Assembly (NCBI GenBank): GCA_021816925.1
Contig: JAKAWQ010000039.1
Coordinates: forward strand, 1-36,771
Direction of reading: 5' to 3'
DNA: 36,771 nt
DNA from: Pseudomonadota bacterium
GTDB lineage: Bacteria; Pseudomonadota; Alphaproteobacteria; Acetobacterales; Acetobacteraceae
Within the stretch, counting starts at the first letter, position 1, and the number at the start of each line of letters is the position of its first letter. Under the pieces are notes generated by a model. It searched no databases. It was not told where the DNA came from and saw only the letters and a program-made list of their open reading frames with translations. A program made the position numbers and the translations under genes. Below, one piece after another: positions 16,410 through 25,516 of the stretch.

Positions 16410-17549
16410 TTAGCCCGGGACGGAAAGATCGGTTAGGCGCCGGTGCTCCTCGATCGCGTAGCGGTCCGTCATACCGGCAATGTAGTCCGCGATGGCGACC
16501 GCAGCCGAATCCGAACAACCCCGCGCCTGCCATTCCGCGGGCAGGAGGGAGGGATCGGCGAAGAAGAGGGAAAAAAGGTCGGCAATCAGACGGCGCGCCT
16601 TGCTCGTCATGCGGTTGACCCGCCAGTGCTGGTACATGTGCGTGACAAGAAAGGCCTTGATGGTCGCATTCGCTTCTGCGGTCCTGGCACTAAAGCTGAC
16701 CACTGGGCGTCCGGCGCGGCGAATCGCGTCCGCATCGGGGGGCGCAAGGGCGACGAGGCGCGCGCGTGCCTCCGCGACCAGATCGCTCACGAGCACATCG
16801 ATCACACGACGGATCGTTTCATGCCTGAGGCGCGCGGGTGCGGCTTCGGGTGCGGCACTCCGGGCGGCGGCGAATGCCTCGCCCACCAGCGGCAGAGCGG
16901 CGATGTCGTCCAGCCCGAACAGGCCGGCACGCATCCCATCGTCCAGATCGTGGCTGTGATAGGCGATATCGTCCGCGAGCGCGGAAACCTGCGCCTCGGC
17001 CGAGGGATAGCTCGCAAGCCAGAGCGGGTGGGTAGCATCGTAAGAGGCAATGTAGGGGGGCGGCGCGGCGAGCGGCCCGTTGTGTTTGGCCAGGCCCTCC
17101 AGCGTCTCCCAGGTAAGGTTCAAACCATCGAACGCGGCATAGCGCGCCTCGAGGAGCGTCACGATTCGCAGACTTTGCGCGTTGTGGTCGAAGCCGCCAG
17201 ACGCACGCATGCCGTGGGCGAGCGCCTCCTCGCCAGCGTGACCGAACGGCGTGTGGCCGAGATCATGCGCAAGCGCGAGGGCTTCGGCGAGGTCCTCGTC
17301 GAGCCCGAGCTGGCGGGCAACCGAACGAGCGATCTGCGCCACCTCGAGGCTGTGGGTAAGGCGCGTGCGGAAGAAATCGCCCTCGTGGTTGACGAAGACC
17401 TGCGTCTTGTATTGGAGCTTGCGGAAGGCCGAGTTGTGGACGATGCGGTCGCGGTCACGCTGCCAGGGAGTGCGCGAGGACGCCTCGGGCTCCGGGTGCA
17501 ACCGGCCGCGACTCGTCTCGGCGCGAACGGCGTACGAAGCCCTGGCCAT
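16410..17549 (-). CDS. dgt: Deoxyguanosinetriphosphate triphosphohydrolase-like protein
   Basis: HD-domain dNTP triphosphohydrolase, removing tripolyphosphate from dNTPs; family members range in specificity. From ATG 17549 it has 379 residues: RTPWQRDRDRIVHNSAFRKL, the metal-binding histidines in RLTHSLEVAQIA (His66) and LAHDLGHTPFGH (His95-Asp96), and a later aspartate in ADDIAYHSHDLDD. An in-frame TTG at 17585 would add twelve residues; the ATG gives the usual family N-terminus. It is the first gene of the long minus-strand run and is divergent from the aldo/keto reductase, with about 180 bases between that must hold both promoters; I see no clear boxes there. Confidence 0.92.
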   Translation of the reverse strand: MARASYAVRAETSRGRLHPEPEASSRTPWQRDRDRIVHNSAFRKLQYKTQVFVNHEGDFFRTRLTHSLEVAQIARSVARQLGLDEDLAEALALAHDLGHTPFGHAGEEALAHGMRASGGFDHNAQSLRIVTLLEARYAAFDGLNLTWETLEGLAKHNGPLAAPPPYIASYDATHPLWLASYPSAEAQVSALADDIAYHSHDLDDGMRAGLFGLDDIAALPLVGEAFAAARSAAPEAAPARLRHETIRRVIDVLVSDLVAEARARLVALAPPDADAIRRAGRPVVSFSARTAEANATIKAFLVTHMYQHWRVNRMTSKARRLIADLFSLFFADPSLLPAEWQARGCSDSAAVAIADYIAGMTDRYAIEEHRRLTDLSVPG

Positions 17550-17731
17550 GGGCCGGGGCTTACCATCCGTTTCGGGGGGCTTCAATCAGCGCCCGGTGTG
17601 CGCCGCCAAGCCAGCCGCATGCCCGGCACCTCTGTCACCGGGAACTCCCTCGCCCGGCAACCGCCGGCTAGGCCGGCCGGCGCAAAGCGGGTATCGACCG
17701 GCTTCCGCGGCTTGGCACCGGGAGCGGCAGG

Positions 17732-18727
17732 ATGGAGAAGAGGGAAAGGCTGGAACATCGGGCACTCGGAAAGGGCGGGCTCACCGTCTCCGCCGTCGGG
17801 CTCGGCTGCATGTCGCTCTCGGGCGTCTATGGCGCCGCCGAGGACGCGGCTTCGGAAGACCTCATTCGGCACGCCATCGATTCGGGCGTCGATCATTTGG
17901 ACAGCTCGGACATGTACGGCTGGGGCCACAATGAGCATCTCCTCGGTCGCGCGATCAAGGGGCGCCGGGAGCGCATCGTTCTGGCCACGAAATTCGGTCA
18001 GATCCGCCGCGAGAGCGGGCCAAACGGGGTGAACGGCCGGCCCGAATATGTAAAGGAAGCCTGCGAGGCGAGCCTGCGGCGCCTTGGCGAGCAGGTGATC
18101 GACCTCTATTACCAGCACCGCGTCGATCCGGGAGTACCGATCGAGGAAACGGTCGGCGCCATGGCGCGGCTCGTCGAAGCAGGCAAGGTCCGCTTCCTCG
18201 GCCTCTCGGAAGCGCGGCCCGAGACGATCCGTCGCGCACATAAAGTGCACCCGATCGCAGCCGTCCAGACCGAGTATTCGCTCCTCTATCGGGCCGAGGC
18301 TGAGGAAACGCGGGAGACGACCAGGGCGATCGGGACCGGGTTCGTCGCCTATTCGCCGCTCGGGAGGGGTTTCCTCACCGGTGCCATCCGGGAATTCTCC
18401 GATATCGACGGCCGCCGCGCCGCACACCCGCGCTTCCAGGCAGAGAATTTCGCACACAACCGGGCACTGGTTGCCAAGATCGAAGAAATCGCCCGGCAGA
18501 AGGGATGCACGCCATCGCAACTCACCCTCGCCTGGCTGCTGGCGCAGGGTCCGGATGTGGTGGCGATACCGGGCACGCGCTTCAAGCACCGACTGGACGA
18601 AAATGTCGGCGCGCTTGTCGTGAGGCTGACACCGGAGGAGGTCGAACGGATCGCCGCCGTGGCGCCGCGCGGCGCCACGGCCGGAACTCGCTACCCCGCC
18701 GCCGGCATGCGGGGCGTCTATATTTGA
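17732..18727 (+). CDS. Aldo/keto reductase
   Basis: NADPH-dependent (beta/alpha)8-barrel oxidoreductase, 331 residues. The catalytic tetrad is visible: Asp57 and Tyr62 in [10 protein letters not shown], Lys87 in LATKFG, His129 in YYQHRVDP. The cofactor-binding C-terminal part carries [19 protein letters not shown]. It most resembles the large group of aldo/keto reductases annotated as general stress or aldehyde reductases (AKR13-like). Physiological substrate unknown. GGGAG at 17720-17724 supports ATG 17732. It interrupts the usual adjacency of the dGTPase gene and the Fe-S carrier gene. Confidence 0.92.
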   Translation: MEKRERLEHRALGKGGLTVSAVGLGCMSLSGVYGAAEDAASEDLIRHAIDSGVDHLDSSDMYGWGHNEHLLGRAIKGRRERIVLATKFGQIRRESGPNGVNGRPEYVKEACEASLRRLGEQVIDLYYQHRVDPGVPIEETVGAMARLVEAGKVRFLGLSEARPETIRRAHKVHPIAAVQTEYSLLYRAEAEETRETTRAIGTGFVAYSPLGRGFLTGAIREFSDIDGRRAAHPRFQAENFAHNRALVAKIEEIARQKGCTPSQLTLAWLLAQGPDVVAIPGTRFKHRLDENVGALVVRLTPEEVERIAAVAPRGATAGTRYPAAGMRGVYI

Positions 18728-18770
18728 CGCCGCGGGAGCCTCCGGGCGCGAGGAGTCAGTCGGATATGGG

Positions 18771-18799
18771 TTCAACCGGCGCCCCCGATGCGCTATATT
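18771..18799 (+). promoter_or_regulatory. Candidate promoter of the erpA-like gene, possibly leaderless
   Basis: TTCAAC (18771-18776) and TATATT (18794-18799, five of six matches to -10) are separated by exactly 17 bases. A start seven bases after the -10 falls on the A of ATG 18806, so the transcript would be leaderless. The -35 match is weak. Confidence 0.4.
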
Positions 18800-18805
18800 G
18801 ATGTC

Positions 18806-19141
18806 ATGGATGGTCAGGGCTTCTCGGTGTCTGGGCGCGCGGCAACGCGGATTGCCGAGCTTGCGGCGACGGCGCCGGGGGCGCCGGCACTGCGCATTGC
18901 CGTGCTCGCCGGGGGCTGCAGCGGGTTTCAGTACCGCTTCGAGCTCGATTCCCGGCCGCAGCCGGACGATGTCGTCATCTCCCGGGCGGGTGCCCGGGTT
19001 GTCATCGATCCCACCAGCCTCGACCTCCTGGCCGGCGCTGAGCTCGACTACACCGACGAGTTGATGGGCAGCCACTTCACGGTGCGCAACCCGAACGCCA
19101 CTTCCTCCTGCGGGTGCGGCAGCAGCTTCTCGATCGACTGA
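18806..19141 (+). CDS. erpA: A-type iron-sulfur cluster carrier (ErpA/IscA family)
   Basis: Fe-S cluster insertion protein, about 111 residues, accepting clusters from a scaffold and delivering them to apoproteins. The three cluster-binding cysteines are present: GGCSGFQY and the C-terminal SSCGCGSSF. Flanking signatures are DLLAGAELDYTDELMGSHF and VRNPNATSS. ATG 18806 is preferred because it gives the usual family length and sits at the predicted transcription start; an upstream ATG at 18788 would add six residues. The exonuclease gene follows after 14 bases. ErpA versus IscA or SufA cannot be settled from sequence alone. Confidence 0.88.
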   Translation: MDGQGFSVSGRAATRIAELAATAPGAPALRIAVLAGGCSGFQYRFELDSRPQPDDVVISRAGARVVIDPTSLDLLAGAELDYTDELMGSHFTVRNPNATSSCGCGSSFSID

Positions 19142-19155
19142 GGCAGCGCGCGCCG

Positions 19156-19926
19156 GTGCTGCTCGCGACCTGGAACGTCAACTCCATCCGCGCCCGGCTC
19201 CGCCACGTCTCGCAGCTCCTCGAGCGCCACCATCCGGATTTCCTATTGCTCCAGGAAATCAAGTGCGAGGGAGCCTCCTTTCCGGCAGCAGAGTTCAAGG
19301 CGTTGGGCTATACCGCCGAGGTGGTGGGACAAAAGGGCTATAACGGCGTGGCGGTGCTGTCCCGCAATCGCGTCGAGGTTCGCCAACGCCGTCTGCCACG
19401 TCTGCGCGAAGGCGCGGCCGATGCCCGCTACCTCGAATTCGAAAGCGAGGGCATGGTGCTCGCCAGCGTCTATGTGCCGAATGGCAACTCCGGAGGCGCC
19501 GCCGGCTTCGCCGCCAAGCTCGCCTTCCTTGCGCACCTCGCCGAGCGCCTGGAGGCGTTGCTGGCCGAGGATCTGGCGCTGGCGATCGGGGGGGATTTCA
19601 ATGTCTGCCCCACGCCGGAGGACGCCGCTCCCGGCGCGCTTGCCCCGGATGACGCCCTGGTCCGACCGGAATCCCGCGCCGCTTTTCGCCGTTTCCTCTG
19701 GCTCGGCCTGACCGACGCGGTGCGCGCGCTCAGGCCAACGGGCCCGGCCTACACGTTCTGGGACTACCAGGGCGGGGCGTTCGATCGCGACCTTGGACTG
19801 CGCATCGACCACGTGTTGCTCTCCCCAACCCTTGCGGAGCGGCTCGGCGAGGCGGAGATCTGTCGCGGCGAACGCGCCGCCGACCAGCCGTCGGACCACG
19901 TACCGGTGATGGTGCGTCTGAAGTGA
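19156..19926 (+). CDS. xth: Exodeoxyribonuclease III (AP endonuclease)
   Basis: Mg-dependent AP endonuclease and 3' exonuclease of base excision repair, 256 residues. EEP-fold motifs are in order: LLATWNVNSIRARL (Asn7), LLLQEIK (metal-binding Glu34), YNGVAVLSR, GGDFNVCPTPEDA, LRIDHVLLS and the C-terminal SDHVPVMV. The GTG at 19156 gives the standard N-terminus; an alternative GTG at 19114 would overlap erpA and add fourteen poorly fitting residues. It is downstream of erpA on the same strand and probably co-transcribed. Confidence 0.94.
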   Translation: MLLATWNVNSIRARLRHVSQLLERHHPDFLLLQEIKCEGASFPAAEFKALGYTAEVVGQKGYNGVAVLSRNRVEVRQRRLPRLREGAADARYLEFESEGMVLASVYVPNGNSGGAAGFAAKLAFLAHLAERLEALLAEDLALAIGGDFNVCPTPEDAAPGALAPDDALVRPESRAAFRRFLWLGLTDAVRALRPTGPAYTFWDYQGGAFDRDLGLRIDHVLLSPTLAERLGEAEICRGERAADQPSDHVPVMVRLK

Positions 19927-19994
19927 TTCGAACCCTCGGTCCCTTTGCACGCGCGCCCCGCGGGAGAGCTTTCCGGAGCCAGAAGAAACACTCG

Positions 19995-20534
19995 ATGCGA
20001 AACTTCCGCCGCCTGCTTGCACTCTTCGCACTCGCTGCCCTTCTCGCGGCATCTGGGCCCGCTCGCGCTGCAACGCCTGCGGAGATTTGCCGTCACCTCG
20101 GCACCGATGATCGGCTGCGCGAAATCCCGTTCTCGCTCATGCCGGCGGCGGTCAGGCTCTTCGGCTTCGGCGCCGTGCCGGCAGCACAAGTGCAGCGTGG
20201 AACCTTCTTCCGTTGCTTCGAAAGCCATGTCCTCGTCTGCAATGTGGGCGCCAACCTCCCATGCGGCAAGGCCGATACCAGCCGCGATCTCCCCGCCGCA
20301 ACTGCCTCGTGCGCAAAGAACCCTGGTTCCAACTTCATTCCAATGTATGTGACCGGCCACACCACGATCTACCAGTGGCGGTGCGCCGAAACTGAAGCCA
20401 TCGCCGGAGGCCGGATCTTCCACGTCGATCCGCGCGGCTTCATCGCACGGTTCTGGAGCCCGCGGACCCCTGATCTCTGGCAGGCGCCACGCCTCACTCC
20501 CCACCGCGCATCCTGCCCGCGCGCACAGGGCTGA
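19995..20534 (+). CDS. Small exported Cys-rich protein, unknown function
   Basis: A 179-residue protein with a clear signal peptide (RNFRRLLALFALAALLAAS, cleavage likely after ARA near residue 25). The mature part has about six cysteines spread over CRHLG, RCFESHVLVCNVGANLPCGK, SCAKNPGS and WRC, consistent with periplasmic disulfides. The segment CNVGANLPCGKADTSR followed by YVTGHTTIYQWRC recalls conserved hypothetical proteins of alphaproteobacteria; no function is known to me. ATG 19995 is chosen over 19923 because the signal peptide begins there. The 3' end overlaps the convergent efflux gene by 41 bases. Confidence 0.75.
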   Translation: MRNFRRLLALFALAALLAASGPARAATPAEICRHLGTDDRLREIPFSLMPAAVRLFGFGAVPAAQVQRGTFFRCFESHVLVCNVGANLPCGKADTSRDLPAATASCAKNPGSNFIPMYVTGHTTIYQWRCAETEAIAGGRIFHVDPRGFIARFWSPRTPDLWQAPRLTPHRASCPRAQG

Positions 20535-22080
20535 ACAGGAAGGCCAGGGGGATAATGGCAAAGGCGACGACCGCATAATCGATGAAGACGTTGCGATAGG
20601 CTACGAACGCTGCCTGCGAGTTCAGCGTCTGGTACAACCAGCCTAAGGCATCCGACGGAATCTGGGCCGGCGCACGGCCGAGGCCGGCGAGCGCGGCAGA
20701 GACCGTCGCAAGGGTCGACCGATAGGCCTCATTCCCGGGGCTCAAGTTCGTAGCAAGAGCTGCCATGTTGGCCTGGGTGCCGGCGGTCACCATGGCGGTC
20801 GAAATGGAAATCGCAGCCGAACCCGCGATATTGCGTATCAGCACGTAGAGCGCCGAAGCATCGGTATTGAGGCTCCGTGGTAGGGTCAGGTACGCACTTG
20901 TGCTGATCGGCACGAACAAAAAGGCAAGCCCCGCGCTCTGCGCCATGCGCATCAGCATCAAGGTCCGGAAATTGAGATCGGGCGCAAGGTGGCTCGTGTA
21001 GAGCATGGCCAAGCCGAGAACGAAGAAACCAAACGCGATGATCAGCCGTGTCTGCACCCGTGGCATGAGAACGCGCGTGACGATCGGGATGAAGAACAGT
21101 ACCACCAATCCGCCCGGAGAAAGCACGAGGCCGGCAAGCAGCGCCGTGTAACCGAGATAGACCTGGGCAAGCTGCGGGATCAGCACGCCGCTCGAGTAGA
21201 GAACGGAAAAGAGCGCAAGAACCATCAGGCAACCGAGCGCGAAATTGCGGTCGGTGAAAACGGCAAGGTTGACGATCGGCCGTCGCGCCTCGGTCAGCCA
21301 GAATATCGCTCCGATCCAGCCCAAGGCAGCCGCGAAGGCCAGCGTTCGGATCATCGGCGAGGAGAACCAGTCGGCATCCTGCCCGCGGTCGAGCATGATC
21401 TGCGTGCAGCCGATGGCGAGCGCGATCAGCAGCAAACCCGGCAAATCGAAGTGCCTGCCCTGCGCGCGACTACGAAGAACCCAAGGCGGGTCGTCTACCA
21501 GCCGGTTCACCAGGAAGAACGCAATGATACCGATCGGTACATTGATGAAAAAAACCCACCGCCAGCTGTAGCTGTCGGTAATCCAGCCGCCCAAGGTCGG
21601 ACCGATGATCGGGGCAAAGACGACGGCCACCGCGACCACGCCGAACGCGCGGCCGCGTTGCTCGGGAGGCATCACGTCGAGCACGATCGCCTGCTGGTTG
21701 GGCTGCAGGCCACCACCGAAAAACCCCTGCATGAGACGAAAGAAGACAAGCTCCCCAAGCGAAACGGCGCTGCCGCAAAGGAATGAGAAGGCCGAAAACA
21801 TGATGATGCTGATGAGAAAATAGCGCTTGCGCCCGATCACCCGCCCGATCCAGCCGGAAATGGGAAGGACGATCCCGTTGGCGACGAGATACGAGGTCAG
21901 CGTCCAGGTCGCCTGATCATAGCTCGAGGAAAGGCTGCCAGCGATGTGCGGCAGGCTGACATTGACGATGGTGGTATCGAGAATCTCCATGAACGCGGCC
22001 ATCGTCACAACGGTTGCGATCAGCCATGGATTGGCACGCGGCCGCCAGGCGGCGTCGGCGGTCTCTTCCGCCGCGCTCAT
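20494..22080 (-). CDS. emrB: DHA2-family MFS drug efflux transporter (EmrB/QacA type)
   Basis: Proton-driven multidrug exporter with 14 predicted helices, 528 residues. Motif D1 appears as FMEILDTTIVNVSLPHIAG, motif A as GWIGRVIGRKRYFL, and motif C as GPTLGGWITDSYSWRW. With the adjacent EmrA-type adaptor it should form a tripartite pump reaching an outer-membrane TolC protein, which is not in this window. ATG 22080 overlaps the emrA stop in an ATGA arrangement, so the two are coupled; the longer frame to 22365 is shadow sequence inside emrA. No repressor gene is adjacent. Confidence 0.94.
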   Translation of the reverse strand: MSAAEETADAAWRPRANPWLIATVVTMAAFMEILDTTIVNVSLPHIAGSLSSSYDQATWTLTSYLVANGIVLPISGWIGRVIGRKRYFLISIIMFSAFSFLCGSAVSLGELVFFRLMQGFFGGGLQPNQQAIVLDVMPPEQRGRAFGVVAVAVVFAPIIGPTLGGWITDSYSWRWVFFINVPIGIIAFFLVNRLVDDPPWVLRSRAQGRHFDLPGLLLIALAIGCTQIMLDRGQDADWFSSPMIRTLAFAAALGWIGAIFWLTEARRPIVNLAVFTDRNFALGCLMVLALFSVLYSSGVLIPQLAQVYLGYTALLAGLVLSPGGLVVLFFIPIVTRVLMPRVQTRLIIAFGFFVLGLAMLYTSHLAPDLNFRTLMLMRMAQSAGLAFLFVPISTSAYLTLPRSLNTDASALYVLIRNIAGSAAISISTAMVTAGTQANMAALATNLSPGNEAYRSTLATVSAALAGLGRAPAQIPSDALGWLYQTLNSQAAFVAYRNVFIDYAVVAFAIIPLAFLFSPVRAGRMRGGE

Positions 22081-23168
22081 CGGATGTGGACGACGGGTTC
22101 GACCGAAAGCCCGAGCGGCAGCGGGGTCTTGGTATCGAGCCCGCCGGTGATCGTGATCTTCACTGGGACACGCTGCACGATCTTGACAAAGTTGCCGGTT
22201 GCATTCTCGGCCGGAAACGCTGTGAACACCGAACCGGATCCCATCTGGATGCTGTCCACGCGCCCGGTCAGATGCAGATCCGGGTAGGCATCGACGTGAA
22301 TGGTAACACGCTCTCCGGGATGCAGGTCGTGCAGTTCCGTCTCCTTGAAGTTCGCCATGATCCATACATCACGCTTGACCAGGCTGAACATCGTTTGCCC
22401 CGGCTGCACGTAGGAGCCGAGCGTGATGCCGCGGTTGGTAACCCATCCCGAGGCCGGTGCGGTAATGTTTGTATACGAAAGGTTCACGCTCGCCTGCTCG
22501 AGCGCCGCCTTGGCCTGGACTACGGCGGCCTTCCGTTCGGCGACGGCCGCCTCGGCCGCGGCGATCTGCTGCGCGACATCGTCGGTCGCGGCAACGGCCG
22601 CCGTCGCCTGATCGAGCGAGGCGCGGGCCGCGTTGGCGGCCGCGATTGCGTTGTCGCGGTTCTGGACGCTTGTGACCACGCCTGCCGGCAGATTGAGCTG
22701 GCGTTGCTCGTTCTTGGCCGCCTGGAACAGATTGGCGGCGGCCACTTCGCGCGCCGCCTTCGCTTGCGCAAGCTGCGCCGGATAAGAAACTCGCGCAATC
22801 GCCAAGCTCTCCTCGGCGCTGGCAAGCTGCGCTCGGGCCTGGGCAAGGGCACCCTCAGCCTCATCGCGCGCGGCGATATAAGAGCGCGGGTCGATCACGA
22901 GCATCAGGTCGCCCTTGTGCACGAACTGGTTGTCCGTGACATTGAGCTTGACCACGGCCCCCGAGATCTGCGGCGCAACCGCAATCGGCTCGCCATCCGT
23001 AAAGGCGTCATCAGTCGAGATAATCCCAATACCCGAGAACCAGAGATCAAGACCGACGCCGATCACCGCCGCCAGTGCGGCGATCAGAAGGGTCCGGCGA
23101 ATGAGCTTGGCTCGCGACCGCACCGGCGCCGCTGCCGGCCGAAGTTCGGCCTTCGAGGTTGCATCCAT
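22077..23168 (-). CDS. emrA: HlyD/EmrA-family membrane fusion protein
   Basis: Periplasmic adaptor linking the EmrB pump to an outer-membrane channel, 363 residues. An N-terminal cytoplasmic stretch and one membrane helix (about 25-45, LIRRTLLIAALAAVIGVGL) are followed by the EmrA-typical STDDAFTDGEPIAVAPQISG. The lipoyl half-motif VTDNQFVHKGDLMLVIDP and a long Ala/Gln/Glu-rich coiled-coil hairpin (about 100-220) come next. The second lipoyl half is ITAPASGWVTNRGITLGSYV. GGAGAG about a dozen bases before ATG 23168 serves as ribosome binding site. The 275 bases upstream contain no gene. Confidence 0.93.
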   Translation of the reverse strand: MDATSKAELRPAAAPVRSRAKLIRRTLLIAALAAVIGVGLDLWFSGIGIISTDDAFTDGEPIAVAPQISGAVVKLNVTDNQFVHKGDLMLVIDPRSYIAARDEAEGALAQARAQLASAEESLAIARVSYPAQLAQAKAAREVAAANLFQAAKNEQRQLNLPAGVVTSVQNRDNAIAAANAARASLDQATAAVAATDDVAQQIAAAEAAVAERKAAVVQAKAALEQASVNLSYTNITAPASGWVTNRGITLGSYVQPGQTMFSLVKRDVWIMANFKETELHDLHPGERVTIHVDAYPDLHLTGRVDSIQMGSGSVFTAFPAENATGNFVKIVQRVPVKITITGGLDTKTPLPLGLSVEPVVHIR

Positions 23169-23400
23169 GCCGAAAACAGCTCTCCGTTGTGGCGAGTGCG
23201 GCGCTCTGCACTCTCCCGATGGACGGTCGCATTGACCCGACGGCCAAGCCTACCACGGCCCGCCGTCTCAGCGTCGCGACAAGGCTGCCCAAGACAAATC
23301 CCGCCGCGCGCAGGCAGAGCGACTCTCTTGCCTGCGACAACGGCGAAAACCTGAGTGATCTAGGCCGCTCTGGGAGTGGATTCAATCCGCCGCCCCGTTT

Positions 23401-23420
23401 CCGGCGCCGGTTGGCGCCGG
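23401..23420 (-). terminator. GC hairpin after the RraA-family gene
   Basis: CCGGCGCC (23401-23408), loop GGTT, GGCGCCGG (23413-23420): a perfect eight-pair stem 23 bases after the minus-strand stop at 23444. No T run follows, so termination is only suggested. It separates the catabolic genes from emrA. Confidence 0.4.
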
Positions 23421-23443
23421 TCAGCACTCTCTTGCCACGCGGA

Positions 23444-24091
23444 TTACGACGAGGACGCCGCGACCTTCAAGCTTGCGCCGCTCAGCTCGCCAAGTTTTCC
23501 GCCCTCTGCAAGACGTGCCTCGGTGAAGCGTCCGCGCTCCTGCCGCCGGAGCGCCTCACGCGCCTCGGCTTCGGCCTCCGCGGCCGGCAGAACCAAAACA
23601 CCGCTCTCGTCTGCGAGCACCGCATCGCCCGGCATGACCACCGCACCGCCGATCGCCACCGGATAATTGAGCGGTCCGCCGAGATCGTGGATGCGCGTCG
23701 TGATCGACGCAATCCCACGGCACCAGAGAGGAAAGTCGGAGGCGCGGATCTCGGCCAAATCCGTGCACGGGCCATCCACGACGCCTCCCTTGGCGCCGGC
23801 CACCTTGGCGGCGAGTGTCACGCTGCCGTCCCAGAAGGCGTGTCGATCATCCCCAAGACGATCGACCACCAGCACATCGCCCCCTGGCCGAAGCAGCCCA
23901 AGCGCATGGTGCAGCAGCGTCGAATCAGGGCCGGGGATCGCCAACGTCACCGCCGTGCCGGCGATGCGTCGCCCCGGAAGAAGCGGCACGATCCGGCGGT
24001 CGCAGAACCCCCAATGGCGCCAGCGTCCGATTGTTGCCGCCTCGACTTGTTAGAGAAATGCAACGACCTCCGCCGCGAGCGAAGACGGCAT
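23444..24091 (-). pseudogene. RraA-family (HMG/CHA aldolase-like) protein with in-frame TAA
   Basis: Relatives are class II pyruvate aldolases cleaving 4-hydroxy-4-methyl-2-oxoglutarate, or the RNase E inhibitor RraA. From ATG 24091 the frame reads EVVAFL, TAA (24050-24052, codon 14), then QVEAATIGRWRHWGF and continues intact through GRRIAGTAV, GGDVLVVDRLGDDRHAFWDG, VVDGPCTDLAEIRASDFP and GGAVVMPGDAVLADESGVLV, about 215 codons. Residues after the stop fit the family N-terminus, so the TAA interrupts a conserved domain; CAA to TAA is a single transition. A GTG at 23989 would give a truncated protein. The usual Arg-Asp of the active site appears as Thr-Asp here, so even an intact form may have a different reaction. 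Confidence 0.75.
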
Positions 24092-24118
24092 GGGCGCTAT
24101 CTCATAACGTGACATGGC

Positions 24119-24140
24119 GCTGCCTCAGGAAAGAGGCAGC
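24119..24140 (-). terminator. Hairpin between the MFS and RraA genes
   Basis: GCTGCCTC (24119-24126), loop of six, GAGGCAGC (24133-24140): a perfect eight-pair stem starting three bases after the MFS stop on the minus strand. No T run follows; it may be a terminator, pause or mRNA stabiliser. Confidence 0.4.
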
Positions 24141-24143
24141 AGT

Positions 24144-25385
24144 TCAGATGGTGGCCGGCATTGGCTGCTCGAGTGCCGCGAGTGCGCGCTCAGGGTAAAC
24201 GAACAGCCAGAGAACCGCGCCGACCGTTCCGGCGAGCGCGATTCCGAGCAGCGCACCCGACCATCCGCCGGTCCAGCCGGACACGATACCGGTCGCCGCG
24301 CGCCTGAGATCCTGCGTCGAGGACCAGATCGAGACCTGTGCGAGCCCGATCGCACCGAGCGAGATACAGAGTAGGACCATCATGGTACCGAGACCGGGGC
24401 TGCGTGAAGTGCCGATCAGTGCCGCTGCCGACACCACGAAGCCGATCACCGCGGCGGGCACCCGTGCGCGCCAGACCGAGCCGGAAGATCACAAGACGCG
24501 AACGGCAAGCGCACCGCTGACGAACATCATGACGCACAGCGCCACCCACGGCAATGCGGCGAACACGCCCATCGCCTTGAGCGACAGATGACGCACGTTG
24601 AAAAGGTAGGTGGGAAGCCAGGTCGTGTAGAAACTCTGGATCAGGATCAGGGAGAAATACTCAAGCCCGATCGCCCAGAACTGTGACGCTCCGAGGCAGC
24701 GGATGAATGGGTCCGGAGTGGCGCGCCGCGCGCCGCCGGCTCGCGGAGAATCCTCGCCGCTCGAGATGAATACTGCCTCCGCGCGCCCGACGATCGGATG
24801 GTTCTCCGGTCGGTCACGAAACCCCCAGAACCAGGCGAGATCCAGCAACAGGCCGACGGCGCCGAAGCCGTAGAACGCGACGGGCCAGTCGAAGCTCAGC
24901 ATCATGGCGGTTGTCAGGAGCGCTGCGATGATCGGGCCGAGATAGAGCGCACCCAGCAGAACCGAATTGGCCTTGGCCCGCTCGGCGAGGGGAAACCAGC
25001 GCCGGATCGCCAGCACCGAGCTCGGCCAGTCAGCCGACTGGCCGATGCCGAGCGCGAAGCGGATCGCGCTGAACGAGAGAAAGCTGAACCCGAGCGGTGT
25101 GGCCGCCGTGAAAACCGACCAAAGGGAATTGGCGAAGAAAAGCGAGCGCCGCGGCCCGATGCGTTCGGCAAACCAACCCGCCGGCACCTGGAGCGCGGCA
25201 TAGGTTCATGAGAACGCGGTGAGAAGGAACGACATCTGCACCAGCGTAAAGCGGAACTCTCGCCGGATCACCGGCGCGGCAACGACCATCGCGGTCCGGT
25301 CGAGCGCCATCACGAACGTGATGGGCGCGATCAACAGGAAAAACCATTTCCCAGCGGAAGCGCCCGATCGATTCCCTCATCTCAT
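24144..25385 (-). pseudogene. ACS-type MFS transporter with two or three in-frame TGA codons
   Basis: Major facilitator of the anion:cation symporter group, whose members take up organic acids such as glucarate or galactarate. One frame covers the whole protein without any frameshift but contains TGA at 25206-25208 and 24489-24491. The first falls inside AFS*TYAALQVPAGW, where the family has Trp (TGG to TGA); the second follows SGALAVRVL. Helices before, between and after are well preserved (APITFVMALDRTAMVVAAP, RFALGIGQSADWPSSVLAIR, GIVSGWTGGWSGALLGIAL). The start is unclear: ATG 25385 is followed two codons later by a further TGA (25377-25379), and no other ATG or GTG precedes the first helix. 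As read, no functional transporter would be made. Confidence 0.75.
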
Positions 25386-25516
25386 GGTCCAACGCCACAA
25401 CCATCCGCAATTCTCTATCGGGAGCAGCGTCGTTGCAACATCCCGCCACCGTGCCCGATCGTCACCGGACCGCCGTACGCCCGCGGTGCATCCCCGGCCG
25501 CCCCGGCAATCACCGG

